A stretch of 64,000 nt of DNA from positions 65,463,210 to 65,527,209 of the forward strand of contig NC_073745.1 of the NCBI RefSeq assembly GCF_029784135.1, written 5' to 3'. This stretch comes from Toxorhynchites rutilus septentrionalis (Eukaryota > Arthropoda > Insecta > Diptera > Culicidae). Below are positions 20,909-32,426 of this stretch, piece after piece (the first letter of the stretch is position 1; the number at the start of each line of letters is the position of its first letter). The notes beneath the pieces were generated by a model. That model did no database searches. It was not told the origin of the DNA and saw only the letters and a program-made list of their open reading frames with translations. The position numbers and the translations under genes are program-made.

Positions 20909-21342
20909 TATAACTGTGGATATTATTTCATAATGCTGCGAAAATTTACATTTACTTTCTTGGTGACTAAATAAACGAAATAAACTTTATCTGTTAATCT
21001 CCATAACCTCGAAAAGAGTAACACTCATGATGATTAAGATTAGATTTCAACCCTAGTTGAAGCAGTTTTGCGACCGGTACGCGAGCCCAAATAAATTAAC
21101 AACTTAATATAACAACTTGGTATTACCCAAAAAAATTTTTGGTGCACAACATTGACACCTGCTTCTCCATAGCGTCAGTTCAATGCATTGATGAAAGAAA
21201 ACAAACAATGTTAACTGCATGGAAAAGGCTGAATATTTGCCTCAGCAGAGATTCATTATCAATACCCTAGCATAAATATTTCCCTCCCGCTTTCTCCGCT
21301 CCTTGTTTATATTTATCATTACGACTGCATAATTTGCAACAC

Positions 21343-21348
21343 CAAACA

Positions 21349-21391
<43 letters not shown>
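21343..21391. repeat. (TA)n microsatellite
   Basis: A run of about 24 TA units immediately before the minisatellite-type element. A shorter (TA)n tract recurs at the duplication junction (22246-22282). Confidence 0.95.
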
Positions 21392-21395
<4 letters not shown>

Positions 21396-23485
21396 TTCTG
21401 TCTGTCTGATTTTTATGGACTCGGAAACTACTGAACCGATCGACATTAAAATTGGTATGTAGGGGTTTTTGGGGCCGGGGAAGGTTTTCGTGATAGTTTG
21501 AGACAACTCCCGCCTCCCCTGCCCCCCCCCCGCCATACAAATAAAATTTCTGCATTACTCGAGAATTAATCAAGCAAAAGAAACCAAATTTTAAATATGG
21601 AGGTTTTAGGGTGCAAATGATTCTATGGTGGTTAGACTCTCCACCCCCCTCTCTAAGGGGGGGCTGCCATACAAAAGAAACACAAATTTCTGCATTACTC
21701 GAGAATTAATCAAGCAAATGAAGCCAAATTAGGCATATTGAGGTTTTAGGGTGCAATAAATGTTTTTATGGTGGTTAGACTCTCCACCACCCCTCTCTAA
21801 GGGGGGGCTGCCATACGAAGAAACTCAAATTTCTGCATTACTCGAGAATAAATCAAGCAAATGGAACCAAATTTTGCATGTAGACGTTTTAGGGTGCAAT
21901 AAATGATTCTATGGTGGTTAGGTGGGTCAGCCATAAAACGCTGCCATAACAACTCGAGAAATCCTGAAGCAAATGAAACCAAATTTGGCATGTGGAGGTT
22001 TTAGGGTGCAATAAATGTTTTTACCGTAGTTAGACACTCCACCCTCCTCTCTAAGGGGGAGCTGCCATACAAATGAAAGACAAATTTCTGCATTATTCGA
22101 AAACTAACTAAGCAAATGGAGCTAAATTTGTCATGCGAATGTTTTAGGGGACACGAAACGTTTCCATGGAGAATAGACACTCCTCCCCTCACATAAAGTG
22201 GGGGGGGGATGGGTAACTGCCATAGAAATAAAGCATACATTTCTGCATATATATATATAAATTTTCTGCATATATATATATAAATTTCTGTCTGTCTGAT
22301 TTTTATGGACTCGGAAACTACTGAACCGATCGACATTAAAATTGGTATGTAGGGGTTTTTGGGGCCGGGGAAGGTTTTCGTGATAGTTTGAGACAACTCC
22401 CGCCTCCCCTGCCCCCCCCCCGCCATACAAATAAAATTTCTGCATTACTCGAGAATTAATCAAGCAAAAGAAACCAAATTTTAAATATGGAGGTTTTAGG
22501 GTGCAAATGATTCTATGGTGGTTAGACTCTCCACCCCCCTCTCTAAGGGGGGGCTGCCATACAAAAGAAACACAAATTTCTGCATTACTCGAGAATTAAT
22601 CAAGCAAATGAAGCCAAATTAGGCATATTGAGGTTTTAGGGTGCAATAAATGTTTTTATGGTGGTTAGACTCTCCACCACCCCTCTCTAAGGGGGGGCTG
22701 CCATACGAAGAAACTCAAATTTCTGCATTACTCGAGAATAAATCAAGCAAATGGAACCAAATTTTGCATGTAGACGTTTTAGGGTGCAATAAATGATTCT
22801 ATGGTGGTTAGGTGGGTCAGCCATAAAACGCTGCCATAACAACTCGAGAAATCCTGAAGCAAATGAAACCAAATTTGGCATGTGGAGGTTTTAGGGTGCA
22901 ATAAATGTTTTTACCGTAGTTAGACACTCCACCCTCCTCTCTAAGGGGGAGCTGCCATACAAATGAAAGACAAATTTCTGCATTATTCGAAAACTAACTA
23001 AGCAAATGGAGCTAAATTTGTCATGCGAATGTTTTAGGGGACACGAAACGTTTCCATGGAGAATAGACACTCCTCCCCTCACATAAAGTGGGGGGGGGGA
23101 TGGGTAACTGCCATAGAAATAAAGCATACATTTCTGCATAATTCAAGGACTAATCAAGTAAACTGAACCAAATTTGGCATATGGAGGTTTTAGGGGTAGG
23201 AAACATTTCTAAAGTCGTTCAACACTCCTCCCACCTTTTTGAGGAGGAGGGGGTGGTTTCTGCCATAGAAATGAAACACAAGTTTCTGCGTAACTCGAGA
23301 ACTAATCAAGCATAATTTGGCATGTGAGGGTTTTTGGGTATGAGAAATGTTTCTATGATTGTATGACACCCCTCCCTGCGATTGGACCCATGAACTTGCT
23401 CATAGTAAGAATACGTGAATGTTTGAAGGTATCGATAACAAAGAACAAATTTTGGGCGGGACGAAGTTTGCCGGGTCAGCTAGTC
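21392..23485. repeat. Minisatellite-bearing dispersed element (possibly Helitron/Helentron-like), with internal 890-bp duplication
   Basis: Opens with AAATTTCTGTCTGTCTGAT and GGACTCGGAAACTACTGAAC. It continues as diverged tandem units of about 110-140 bp sharing CTGCCATACAAA, AAATTTCTGCATTACTCGAG, AATCAAGCAAATG and GAGGTTTTAGGGTGCA, and closes with TGAAGGTATCGATAACAAAG, then GTTTGCCGGGTCAGCTAGT at about 23483. No TSD or inverted repeats were found. The CTAGT 3' terminus and internal tandem repeats resemble non-autonomous Helitron-type elements of insects; this classification is tentative. The ORFs inside are repeat artefacts. Confidence 0.5.
22282..23138. repeat. Second copy of an 890-bp tandem duplication
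   Basis: 22282-23138 repeats 21392-22247 essentially base for base at an offset of 890. The only difference noticed is one extra G in the G run near 23090. The junction is a short (TA)n tract following TTTCTGCATA. Sequence after 23138 continues the element past the duplicated part. Confidence 0.92.
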
Positions 23486-23619
23486 TGCAGTGATAAATAA
23501 AATCGAGGTTTTCGCGATTCTTGATTAACACAATGGATTTTTTGATCTTCGATCTCACTTCATGTGTGAATTTGCCAAATTACGTGAGTTGATACATACA
23601 GTCGCAGTATTGAGTGTAC

Positions 23620-24773
23620 CCTAGGGTGCCAATGAAAATGGTCATCTCGAGTTTAAAAAAGTTACCCCATAAAAAATGTTCACCACCTCGAAAAAACACC
23701 CTATGCCAAATATCAGCTCAATCGGACTTAAGGGAGAGTGGCGCAAAGCGGTCAAAGTTTGAGTTTTTTGAAAATCGAAAAATCAGAAGTAAAGGAAATC
23801 GGGGTTTCCGAAAAAAATTTTTTATGGCAAATGTCTTAAAATGGCATGAAGCGTCGAGATCTAGTGTCATCTCGAAAAATTTTTTTTTGTCAAAAATCGA
23901 CACACTGGGACTTAGTTTTTTTTCGGAATGCGAAACGAAAAGTATGGTTTAGGGTGATAATAAAAATAGTTATCTCGATTTTTCCTTCGGAACTTGCCAC
24001 GAAATGTTGAATTGAACAATTATATACCCTATTTAAAATGTTATCTCATTCGGATTTCATTTACTGGTGTCACAAACGTTAAAATTTGAGTTTTTTTGAA
24101 AAACGAAAAATCACCGAAAATCGAGGTTTCTAAATTTTTTTTTTTATGCCAAATGTCTTAAAATTGCATTATTCGTCGAGATTTAATAACTGTAAAACTC
24201 AACGCGTCATGCAATTTTATGACTTTTGGCATCATTTTTTTTTAAAAAACCCCGATTTCCGCTGATTTTTCGATTTTCAAGAAACTCAAATTTCAACGTT
24301 TACGACACCAGCAAATGAAGTCCGAATGAGCTAATATTTTGCATAGGGTATATTATTGTGCATATCAACATTTCGTAGCAATTTCCGAATGAAAAACCGA
24401 GATAACTATTTTTATTGGCGCCCTAAACCATACATTTCGTTTCGCATGCCGAAAAAAAACTAAGTCCCAGATGTCGATTTTTGACAAAATTTTTTTTTTC
24501 GAGATGACACTAGATCTCGACGTTTCATGCAATTTTAAGATATTTGGCATCAAATTTTTTTTTCGAAAACCCCGATTTCCTTTACTCCCCCCTTCGGTGA
24601 TTTTTCGATTTTCAAAAAATTCAAACTTTGACCGCTTTGCGCCGCTCTCCCTTAAGTCCGATTGAGCTGAAATTTGGCATAGGGAGTTTTTTCGAGGTGG
24701 TTAACATTTTGTATAGGACAACTTTTTGAAATTTTAAGGTCGATTTTTTCCCATACATTCATTGGCACCCTAG
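23620..24773. mobile_element. Foldback element with arms of about 570 bp
   Basis: Ends CCTAGGGTGCCAATGAAAAT and, inverted, CTAGGGTGCCAATGAATGTA, flanked by TGTAC (23615-23619, 24774-24778). The two halves are imperfect inverted copies meeting at about 24190. Each arm is itself made of two related sub-arms: TGGTTTAGGGTGATAATAAA near 23944 is mirrored by TTATTGGCGCCCTAAACCAT near 24411. It is non-coding; the antiparallel 60-62 aa ORFs in the arms mirror each other and are artefacts. Confidence 0.82.
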
Positions 24774-25026
24774 TGTACACACATGATTGGTTCGTTATTT
24801 TCGACTTTTTCGAGATTCAAAAGTAATTAATTGAAAACAATTTCTATTCGACATTTTTTTCTTATGAAGTGCAAAGTAAAAATGAGAAGGTGAAAATTTA
24901 AATTCACGTTTAAAAAAAGTAAAAAAAAACATCGTCAATTATGGCGTGGCAGTACAATTTTTTTACAAAACAAGTGAATTCAGTTCAGCAAAAGTTACAA
25001 ATCGTGAAAACCAATAGCCTGAAGGG

Positions 25027-25125
25027 TCATGGCATCGATTCTGCGAGATTTCTGGTTACTGTGGACGGAATATTCTCCCAGATTTCCTTAACTGCCGTCT
25101 TAAGTCTCTCTTTGTTTCTTGGATT
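25027..25125 (-). pseudogene. Tc1-like transposase C-terminal remnant
   Basis: Minus-strand translation gives RLKTAVKEIWENIPSTVTRN and LAESMP followed by a stop, the C-terminal signature that follows the catalytic Glu in Tc1 family transposases (usually ...LVESMPRR). Nothing of the catalytic core was recognised next to it. Confidence 0.45.
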
Positions 25126-25139
25126 TTCATTTTTCTGAC

Positions 25140-27110
25140 TTTACCGTTGGAACTAAATGCTGAGCCAAGTCCTTGATCTTGGTTTTCTCCAGTTTTTTTT
25201 CCATCCAATCCGAATACTCATTTCTGAGCTGAAGACATCTTTACGGGGTACACGACCTACCGGTGTGCACAGTTACCCCTTCAACAGCTGGAAATAGGAT
25301 TCGCTTGCATCTCCCATGGCAATAGGTAGCTTAAGGGTTCTATCTGTAGATTTTGTTTTGCGTTTCGGTTCATTTTAGGCGTGTGCTATACAAATTCGAA
25401 AATATTAGATATTTTTACTGACAATTTACTCTGCGGACAGTTTCTTAATTAACATGGAACATTCTACCAAATAAACAACCGGATTTGATCATCATTCCAA
25501 ATAACGACACAAATTACTATCTTCGATGAATGAGACAACTCGGCTCGTTCATTGCAAACAAACGATCACTAATGAAATCTTTATTTGCATCCCAACACTC
25601 AACGCGATGTATTAGTGTGCACTCATGGCAAAGCTCATGACAAGAAAAGTGACATTTGCTCATCCCGTTTGCCTTTGGCTACATTGCCTTCATTTTCTCT
25701 CGTCTCTCCCTCTCCATTATCCAACTGTGAGCGTTCACTCACCAAAATACCAGTTCTCCGCAGTGAACTCTCAGTGGTTTGACCAGAAGCTTGCTTGCTT
25801 CTCAGCACGGTCGAAGCTTTTCCCCTTTGGGAGGCCACCCAGAGGGGAAGAATGTTTTCATTTTTGAGTTACAGCAGCAAGTCGAGCAAGGACTTGGTTT
25901 TCAGGTTTGTGTGCGGGAAATTTTTGAGGCTCGCACATGTTCGAGTGCAGGGAGTGTGCGAAGGATGAGAAAAAGAGGAACGGTGAGAGCGTTGTCGAGA
26001 GAAAACTTAGGTTAGTGCGATGGTGTCATAATCGCTCGACGAGAAGCTCTGCGTCAGTTTGACGTTTGTGTTGGTGTGTTTCACCGCGGTGGGCGCTGTT
26101 GAGGGCTGTTGATGATTTGGTGAGAAGAAGGAAAATTTTTGCTGTTGATGAAGTTTTCCGAGAAATATACTTTTCCCGTGTGTTTCTATATCGGAGTCCA
26201 TTTGAAACCCGTTGTTCATGAAAGGATTAATGGAAACTTATCGGATTTTTCGAACACAATACTCCTTGCTTTCGTTTTGAAGAAGGGTTTCGTGATCCAT
26301 GACAAAGGTTTCACCATTACTTTGGTATATTTTTTGTTAATCAAAGTGTCATGGAGTAATAAGATTTTTGACTGTTTCATAGGTATGGAAAAATAAATAC
26401 TATGGTTTAGTATTGTTCATAGCTTACAGATTGAAGTTGTGTTTCAATCTAACAACCAAAAAGGTCAGCCTTGAGTTGTTTCATGCTTCCATATTGCTTG
26501 TCATTTGCGTACTTTTCGAGTATATGTGGTCTTTAACACGTTAAGTCCCGCATCGGACCCAATGTGACTAAAAAAGAAAGAAGATAAAAAGTATAAAGTT
26601 CTGTTTGCGGATGTGTTACAAAATGTTACTACTTTCGAGTCGAATTTTCGACTATTTTCTTTTTATACAATAAATGAGGGGTTTAGAATGAAAGGGGTGT
26701 AAGTGACTTGATCGATTTCTCTTCATCAACGTTTTCTTTCGTGAATAACACAGCGCACAAAAACGTTCCAATTTGATTTTGCTATAGAAACCGATAATTG
26801 AGGCTCTGATCTATCGTCCACATTGTCAAATAAACTTTACCATCTATGTTAAATTATGAACAAAAGAGAAAGTCGATGGAGAGAAATCGATCAAGTCATT
26901 ATGAGACTTGCAAATATCTTCGGGAGTTGGGATCGACACATATATTAGGTAAGCGCTCTCGATTCTGGTTGAATTGAAAAAAAGGCAGCAAGAACAGTGT
27001 GGATGCTATGGATGCTAAACAATCCATGATCTGTCTATTATACTCTTGGACTTGCGTTATGAATGTTTGCTTAAAATGGCACTTCATTCGTTTTTTGTTT
27101 TGTTCCAAAA
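25140..27110. other. No supported gene; partly unique sequence
   Basis: 25560-26220 is repeat-poor, with CT-rich and GAGA-like tracts. It contains an initiator-like CGTCAGTTTGACG near 26051 followed by GATTTG|GTGAGAAG (about 26120), which could be a second 5' UTR exon on the plus strand; this is weak. 26400-27110 is A/T-rich with no recognised content. Confidence 0.25.
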
Positions 27111-27363
27111 ATACAGTGCGAGAAATTCCTATAAGCGCACATGTATATTTTGACTGTAAGATTAACTAGATATATATTTTCAAAATATTTTCATGGGATT
27201 TAAATGACCTTCAAAAATCAAGTTTATCTTGCCAAGAAAAGTCCCAATCCTATTCTCAACAGTTATTCAGAATGAGAAAAACGTGTTTTCAAGGTAGAAA
27301 TTCTTATAAGCGCACATCAGACTTTATTCTCAAAGAACGATTTATACATGAAAATGACAGCAT

Positions 27364-27642
27364 TCAATATTTGGTTGGTTTACCATTTTTCAGAATAGTT
27401 TTATAGACACGGTTTGGCATTGACTCAATCAGATTATCCAACATTTCATGTGGAATTTTATTCCACTCGTCCCTTACACATTTCTCCAACTCACGTCTAC
27501 TACTGTAGACTCGCCTTGCCAGGATTCCCCAGAGATTCTCGATGGGATTGAGATCCGGGCTACGAGCTGGCCAGTCCATAACCTGAATGTTTCTTTCGGA
27601 AAACCATGACAATGATTTCTTGCTTACGTGAATGGCAGCATT
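27364..27642 (-). pseudogene. Tc1-like transposase, C-terminal part
   Basis: Resumes at NAAIHVSKK directly after the LINE, continues VMDWPARSPDLNPIENLWG with the third catalytic residue (Glu of the DD34E triad), and ends ESMPNRVYKTILKNGKPTKY. It is in frame with no stop, so this half looks younger than the damage in the other half. Confidence 0.88.
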
Positions 27643-27689
27643 GCACATCTCGGTCTTAACCAAATAAATCATGTAAAAAATTTCCAAAA

Positions 27690-28586
27690 ATATTATCTAG
27701 ACCTATTATTTACTAACATCACCGACGACTTTTGTGTGAATGAGTCCATGACTCCTCTTTGGAAAAATTAAAAATTTCACACAGCAATTGAATACTCAAT
27801 CTTTATACATAATAGACAATTGCCCATCGACTGGGAGTATGAAGAAGTACCGGAATATAACAAGACGAACTTTGAAGCAATCAAATGTAGCCTAAAAGCC
27901 ATAGAATGGCAAACTTTATTAAACAGCGAACGAGATGTCAACTTAACTGTACATATTCTTCACGAAATTCTGAATAACATAATATCAGAATTTGTGCCGA
28001 AGAAAAGAAGACGAAGAAATTCAACCAGCAAATATCCTATTTGGTTTAACGTTCAAATAAGAAATCTAAAGAATAAAAAACAAAAAGCACATAAAAAAAA
28101 CAAAATAGACAAAAGTCATCAAAATTTGCTTGAATATCAAAATATTATAAATTTCCCAAGAATTAAATTTTGCAATTAAAAGTGCACACGAAGAGTACAA
28201 TAGAAAGGTCGAAACTGAAGTCAAATCATGCCCGAAGAAATTCTTTAATTACGTAAAGTCTAAGCTCAAAAGCAATAACTTCCCATCGCAGATGCATCTC
28301 GATGAGGATGTGAGGAATTCTTCGAACGAAATTTGTAATCTCTTTTTGCATATTTCTTTCAGGAAGTATATACCACATTTTCCGAAGAAAATCGCGATCG
28401 GAACTACTTTTCATTTTTACCGGATTATCCAAATGACATATCGGTGAACTATCTTTCACAACAGGAAATATGCCATGCACTAAAAAAATTAGACGGAACA
28501 AAAGGACCAGGACCTGACGGAATAGCACCTATATTCTTAAGAACCTGGCTGAGGGACTCACCCTTCCCTTACATTGCATTTTCAAT
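27690..28586 (+). pseudogene. LINE-B ORF2, endonuclease end and linker, frameshifted
   Basis: Three or more frames are needed to read endonuclease tail, linker (WFNVQIRNLKNKKQKAHKK, PKKFFNYVKSKLKSNNFPSQ) and the start of RT (LDGTKGPGPDGIAPIFLRTW). The layout is the same as LINE-A fragment 2. Frame changes occur near 28165, 28370 and 28560. Confidence 0.75.
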
Positions 28587-29939
28587 ATGTCACTACAAAC
28601 TGGAATATTCCCAGAAAAATGGAAACAATCTTTTTTGGTACCTATCTTTAAATCAGGCGCTAAATCTGACGTACGTAATTATCGTGGAATTGCCATTATC
28701 TCTTGCATTCCTAAACTGTTCGAAGCAATAGTCAACGAAAAAGTCTTCCAACAAGTAAAGAATAGAATTACGTGTATGCAACATGGCTTCTTCAAAGGCC
28801 GTTCAACTGCAACTAATCTGTTGGCTTTTGTGACTTTTATTTTGAATGCAATGGAAAATGGCAAACACGTAGAAACTCTTTACACTGACTTCAGTAAAGC
28901 ATTTGACCGCATCGACATTCCATTACTACTCTTCAAATTGCAGAAAATAGGAATGGAACAAAGACTCTTAAACTGGATCAATTCTTATCTAACAAACCGT
29001 GAACAAATTGTTCATTTTCAAAATTCTCTTTCAAATCCAGTAAAAGTCACATCGGGAGTCCCACAAGGCTCTCATCTTGGTCCTCTTCTTTTCATTCTGT
29101 ACCTTAATGACATCTCCTTCGTTCTCAAGCGTATCAATGTACTTGTGTATGCCGACGACATGAAGCTTTTCGCGGAAATTGGAAAAGAAAACAACATCGA
29201 AGCATTTCGAAACGAAATACATGTATTCCATACTTGGTGTGATAAAAATCTACTAACACTGAATGTGAAAAAGTGCAACTCTATAACATTTAGCAGAAAA
29301 AAACATGTACCAAATATTGTAATATGTCTTGGAAATCAAAATGTAGAAAAATGTGAAATAGTTGGAGATCTAGGCGTCGTCCTGGACTGTAAACTCACAT
29401 TCATAGAACACTACAACTCTGTAATAAATAAGGCGAATAGTGTGTTAAGTTTTGTCAAACGCTTCTCACATAACTTCCAGGACCCATACACAATAAAGCT
29501 TTTATATATTACATATGTAAGGCCTATTCTGGAATACTGTTACATCGTTTGGAACCCGTATATGGTCGTACATGAAGAACGCATTGAATCAGTCCAGAAA
29601 CAGTTTCTTCTATTTGCACTTCGTAAACTCAACTGGACCTCATTTCCACTTCCTTCATATGAAGCACGTTGCATGCTCATAAACATCCAAACACTAAAAG
29701 AACGCCGTGAATTTGCAATGCTTTCTTTTGTTAATGACCTAATTTCGCAACGAGTACAGTCAGCTGAATTACTAGAAAAACAAAATTTCTATGTACCTGG
29801 GCGTCAACTAAGAACGCGAAATTTGTTTCTAACCAAAACATCTAGAACAAATTATGCAAATAACGCCCCTATCAATCGCATGATGCGTATATACAACCAG
29901 CACTGCGAAATAATTGACACAACAATGAATAAAAAATAG
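28587..29939 (+). CDS. LINE-B reverse transcriptase core and C-terminus, open for 450 codons
   Basis: An uninterrupted frame starting inside the RT domain. Blocks: KWKQSFLVPIFKSGAKSDVR, MQHGFFKGRSTATNL, LYTDFSKAFDRIDI, VTSGVPQGSHLGPLLFILYL, the intact catalytic VYADDMKLF box, LGVVLDCKLTF, PILEYCYIVWNP, RIESVQKQFLLFALRKLNW and the terminal RTNYANNAPINRMMRIYNQH. The first ATG is not the native start; the true ORF2 begins upstream and is broken. Without its endonuclease the element is not autonomous. Confidence 0.85.
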   Translation: MSLQTGIFPEKWKQSFLVPIFKSGAKSDVRNYRGIAIISCIPKLFEAIVNEKVFQQVKNRITCMQHGFFKGRSTATNLLAFVTFILNAMENGKHVETLYTDFSKAFDRIDIPLLLFKLQKIGMEQRLLNWINSYLTNREQIVHFQNSLSNPVKVTSGVPQGSHLGPLLFILYLNDISFVLKRINVLVYADDMKLFAEIGKENNIEAFRNEIHVFHTWCDKNLLTLNVKKCNSITFSRKKHVPNIVICLGNQNVEKCEIVGDLGVVLDCKLTFIEHYNSVINKANSVLSFVKRFSHNFQDPYTIKLLYITYVRPILEYCYIVWNPYMVVHEERIESVQKQFLLFALRKLNWTSFPLPSYEARCMLINIQTLKERREFAMLSFVNDLISQRVQSAELLEKQNFYVPGRQLRTRNLFLTKTSRTNYANNAPINRMMRIYNQHCEIIDTTMNKK

Positions 29940-30059
29940 CTAAAAAGAAACATGTACCGCAAAAATAATATTTAACCTAAGAAAACATTGTAACATTAGT
30001 GTATAAGTGTGTAGTCTAAATTTGTTTGACGAAATGAATAAATAAATAAATAAAATATC

Positions 30060-30745
30060 CTGCTGGAAGATGAAGTTGTCGTCCATAATGTCTTCTGTAA
30101 ATGGCACCAAAACACTGTCCAGTAGCTCTACATAGTTGTCGGAGTTCATCCTTGTCGAAACAGTGGCGATAGGAGTCTTCCCTTTTCTTCAAAACGCAGC
30201 CCACACCATGAGACTTCCACCACCAAAATTCCTGCTCAACTTCACTTCGGGATTTTTTCGAAGATCATGCCAATAATACGCGCAGCAGTCGGGACCATCA
30301 AGATTGAACTTTTTCTCGTCGGAAAAGATCACTTCATTCCACTCTGCCTTCCAATCTATGTGCTGTTTAGCGAAATCCAATCTTGCTTTAATGTGCCTTG
30401 GGGTGAGGTTTGGTTTCTTTGCCTTCTTCGTGTAAACCAGATGTCCAGATCCTCGCAAAATTTGGGAAACACGTCGTTTGGATATGGGAAGGTCCAGTTC
30501 TTGCTTTATTTCCGAAGCATTAAATTTCCCAGTCTCTGAATGATACGGTTCCGGTCGCGGTTTGAAATTTTGCAGTTACCTTTATTCTTCCTTCTGATGC
30601 CATATTTTGGGCCCTTCTTGAAAAAAAATTCGGACCACTGTTTCTCCTCTATCCTCTTTGCTATCTCCCGGTTGCTTAAACCAATATCCTTCAATTCGGT
30701 TATTAATCTCCGCTCAGTTTCGTCCAAGAACTTTCCTTTCGGCAT
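30060..30745 (-). pseudogene. Tc1-like transposase, N-terminal and first catalytic part
   Basis: Start MPKGKFLDETERRL at 30745. A paired-like helix-turn-helix follows (LSNREIAKRIEEKQWS). After a frameshift near 30515 the frame carries ASEIKQELDLPISKRRVSQI, then the first catalytic Asp in VIFSDEKKFNLDGPD and GGGSLMVWAAF. A stop follows immediately (near 30186), and another frame goes on to MNSDNYVELL and DNFIFQQD, where the second catalytic Asp is the last codon before the inserted LINE. Confidence 0.88.
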
Positions 30746-31086
30746 CGTGTTTCAAATTCAATTGCGCTACTTCACTGCTTAGCTGATTGTGGTTAACTCG
30801 TTCTCACGTTACAACCTTACCAGGATGTGTTGAAAAATGGCCAAGATGTTTACATATTGGTGGGAAAATATTTAAAATGCCAGTTGCGCTTAGGAGAATT
30901 TCGCACCATAATTTTAAAAATGTTTTTGTAAAAAAATATGTTTGCACCAATGATGACTTAAACAACAAAGTTAGTACACATTTAGTCATTAGGAAATCAC
31001 TACGTAAAAAAGGAATGATTTTATCTACTATATATCTAGAATTTTCAGAAAACCCAGGTGCGCTTATAGGATTTTCCCCCACTGTA

Positions 31087-32425
31087 TTGATGTGTTCTAA
31101 CATTATTCACTTCCGACTATTTGGTGCTTTCCTGCTCTGATAAATCGCACTAACCAGAGAATTATTTATGTTACTTTCCTCATCGCTTCCAAATAATGTC
31201 ACACTTTTGAACACAAATGTATGCTATATGTTTCTAGAAGAGCACAATTTGAGCAACACGCAAAAGCAATTAAATTCGCTTTCGATTATAAACTTTTTTA
31301 TGCTTGCGTGGCAGTCATCATGAGGGAATGGGTCAAACAAATCACGTAAAGCTACGGACCGGTAGAGCAACCGATAATTTGTTACTGGAATCAACGACTT
31401 TCACAACCGTTGCATGCGTTTTGACACATGTTTTCACCATTTCAACCTGGTGTTCCAGTGTATGGAGAAGTATATCAACCGATGTTTAGTGAAAGTTTTT
31501 GCGTTATAACCCTTTTTGACTAACGTTATGTTCATGAAGTTTATGTTTATGGATTTGAATGAGTTTCATAATTTCCGTTTAACGTGGTATGACGCCGTAT
31601 GTCACTTCAAGAGAAATTTGGGAATGTATTTTATCACCGAACACTGGGCTTCATACAATACATTTACCAACTCAATGAACGGAGAGTATATTACCTAGAT
31701 TCGGTTGAAACTTACATTCAAATTTAATATTGACCCTTTCATTACGAGGCGTCATGACTAGTGTGGCAAATCGGGGCTAAAGAATTGAGTAGTTGCAACA
31801 ATTGGATCAATTCTATTATTGTTCCGAAATTGTCAAACCGATTGAATTGTCAAACCGAAATACACCAGGATCAATTCATCCTCACGGATTATATATTGAG
31901 GATAATTTTTTTGCATTTCGAGTACTGAACTAGCCAACTGTTCTGTGAAATTAAATTACCTTGTTAGAGGATTTGAGAGAATGGTAACATAAGTTGATTT
32001 AGATTTAACTATAGGATCTTCTTTTAGTCAATATTCCAACGGCACGTTCAGATGCTTCAACACGCCGTGGATGAGAGAGATTCTCGGCGATCGAAGAAAA
32101 GGGTATGTTGCGACGAAGAACAAACTAAAACTTTTTTACCCTTTCACGCACATACATTTTATTAGGTTAAATTAAATTATACGATACATTAGACTTTCTA
32201 CGGCCCATGTTGTACGCTGCCGGAGGCTCAACCGAGACTGAACTCACGACTAATCATGATCGACTGATCAGTGCCGAAACACCTTATAGTTCAGCGGACA
32301 ATTGTGTTGGTTCTCATTGTGTCATTGTGTGTTATTTTCATTGCGGGTACAATCACTTTTGTTCGAATTTTTTGGTACACAACTTGTGAGGACGATATAC
32401 ATTTGAGTCACAACAGGATATATCA
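31087..32425. other. No gene or repeat recognised
   Basis: About 1.3 kb of A/T-rich sequence between the Tc1-like element and the snapback repeat. ORFs are below 70 codons with no motif. No inverted ends or TSDs were found. Confidence 0.35.
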
Positions 32426-32426
32426 G

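Larger units (their letters stand above)
19541..21290 (+). repeat. GACGTAG-family unit A (5' end), split by a DD37E transposon
   Basis: 19545-19625 and 20909-21280 together parallel 49510-49640 and 50155-50380. Both start AAAATTATAGGAGGTTGTGT, carry TTGACGTAGAACTACGCTGT and AAGTCGCTTGTTTA, and later share AGTTGAAGCAGTTTTGCGAC-type sequence, TTTTGGTGCACAAC and AACAATGTTAACTGC. The copy at 49.5 kb lacks the transposon and serves as the empty site. No 3' palindrome end is visible before the minisatellite at 21.34 kb, so the unit is truncated. Confidence 0.7.
27643..30052 (+). mobile_element. LINE-B: 5'-truncated Jockey/CR1-group retrotransposon
   Basis: Inserted into the Tc1-like transposase between the GAT codon of its second catalytic Asp and the next codon. 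The 3' end is AATAAATAAATAAATAAA at about 30035-30052, the tail type of this group. No clear target duplication (at most AT) is seen. The 5' end begins within the endonuclease domain, so more than half of a full-length element is missing. Confidence 0.85.
27114..31084 (-). mobile_element. Tc1-like transposon with IR/DR ends, split by a LINE
   Basis: Flanked by TA (27112-27113, 31085-31086). Outer ends read CAGTGCGAGAAATTCCTATA (left) and, inverted, CAGTGGGGGAAAATCCTATA (right), both followed by AGCGCAC. An inner copy of the same box (GAAATTCTTATAAGCGCAC) lies about 185 bp inside the left end, and a matching inverted one (GCGAAATTCTCCTAAGCGCA) about 180 bp inside the right end. This is the IR/DR layout of some Tc1 elements. 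Removing the 2.4-kb LINE leaves about 1.56 kb, a normal Tc1 size. Confidence 0.9.

Noticed and set aside
21267..23139. Repeated ORFs (for example two identical 64-codon ORFs)
   Set aside because: Products of the 890-bp duplication and minisatellite units, not genes.
21392..23485. CRISPR-like array
   Set aside because: Units are about 110-140 bp, diverged and contiguous with no spacer structure; the genome is eukaryotic.
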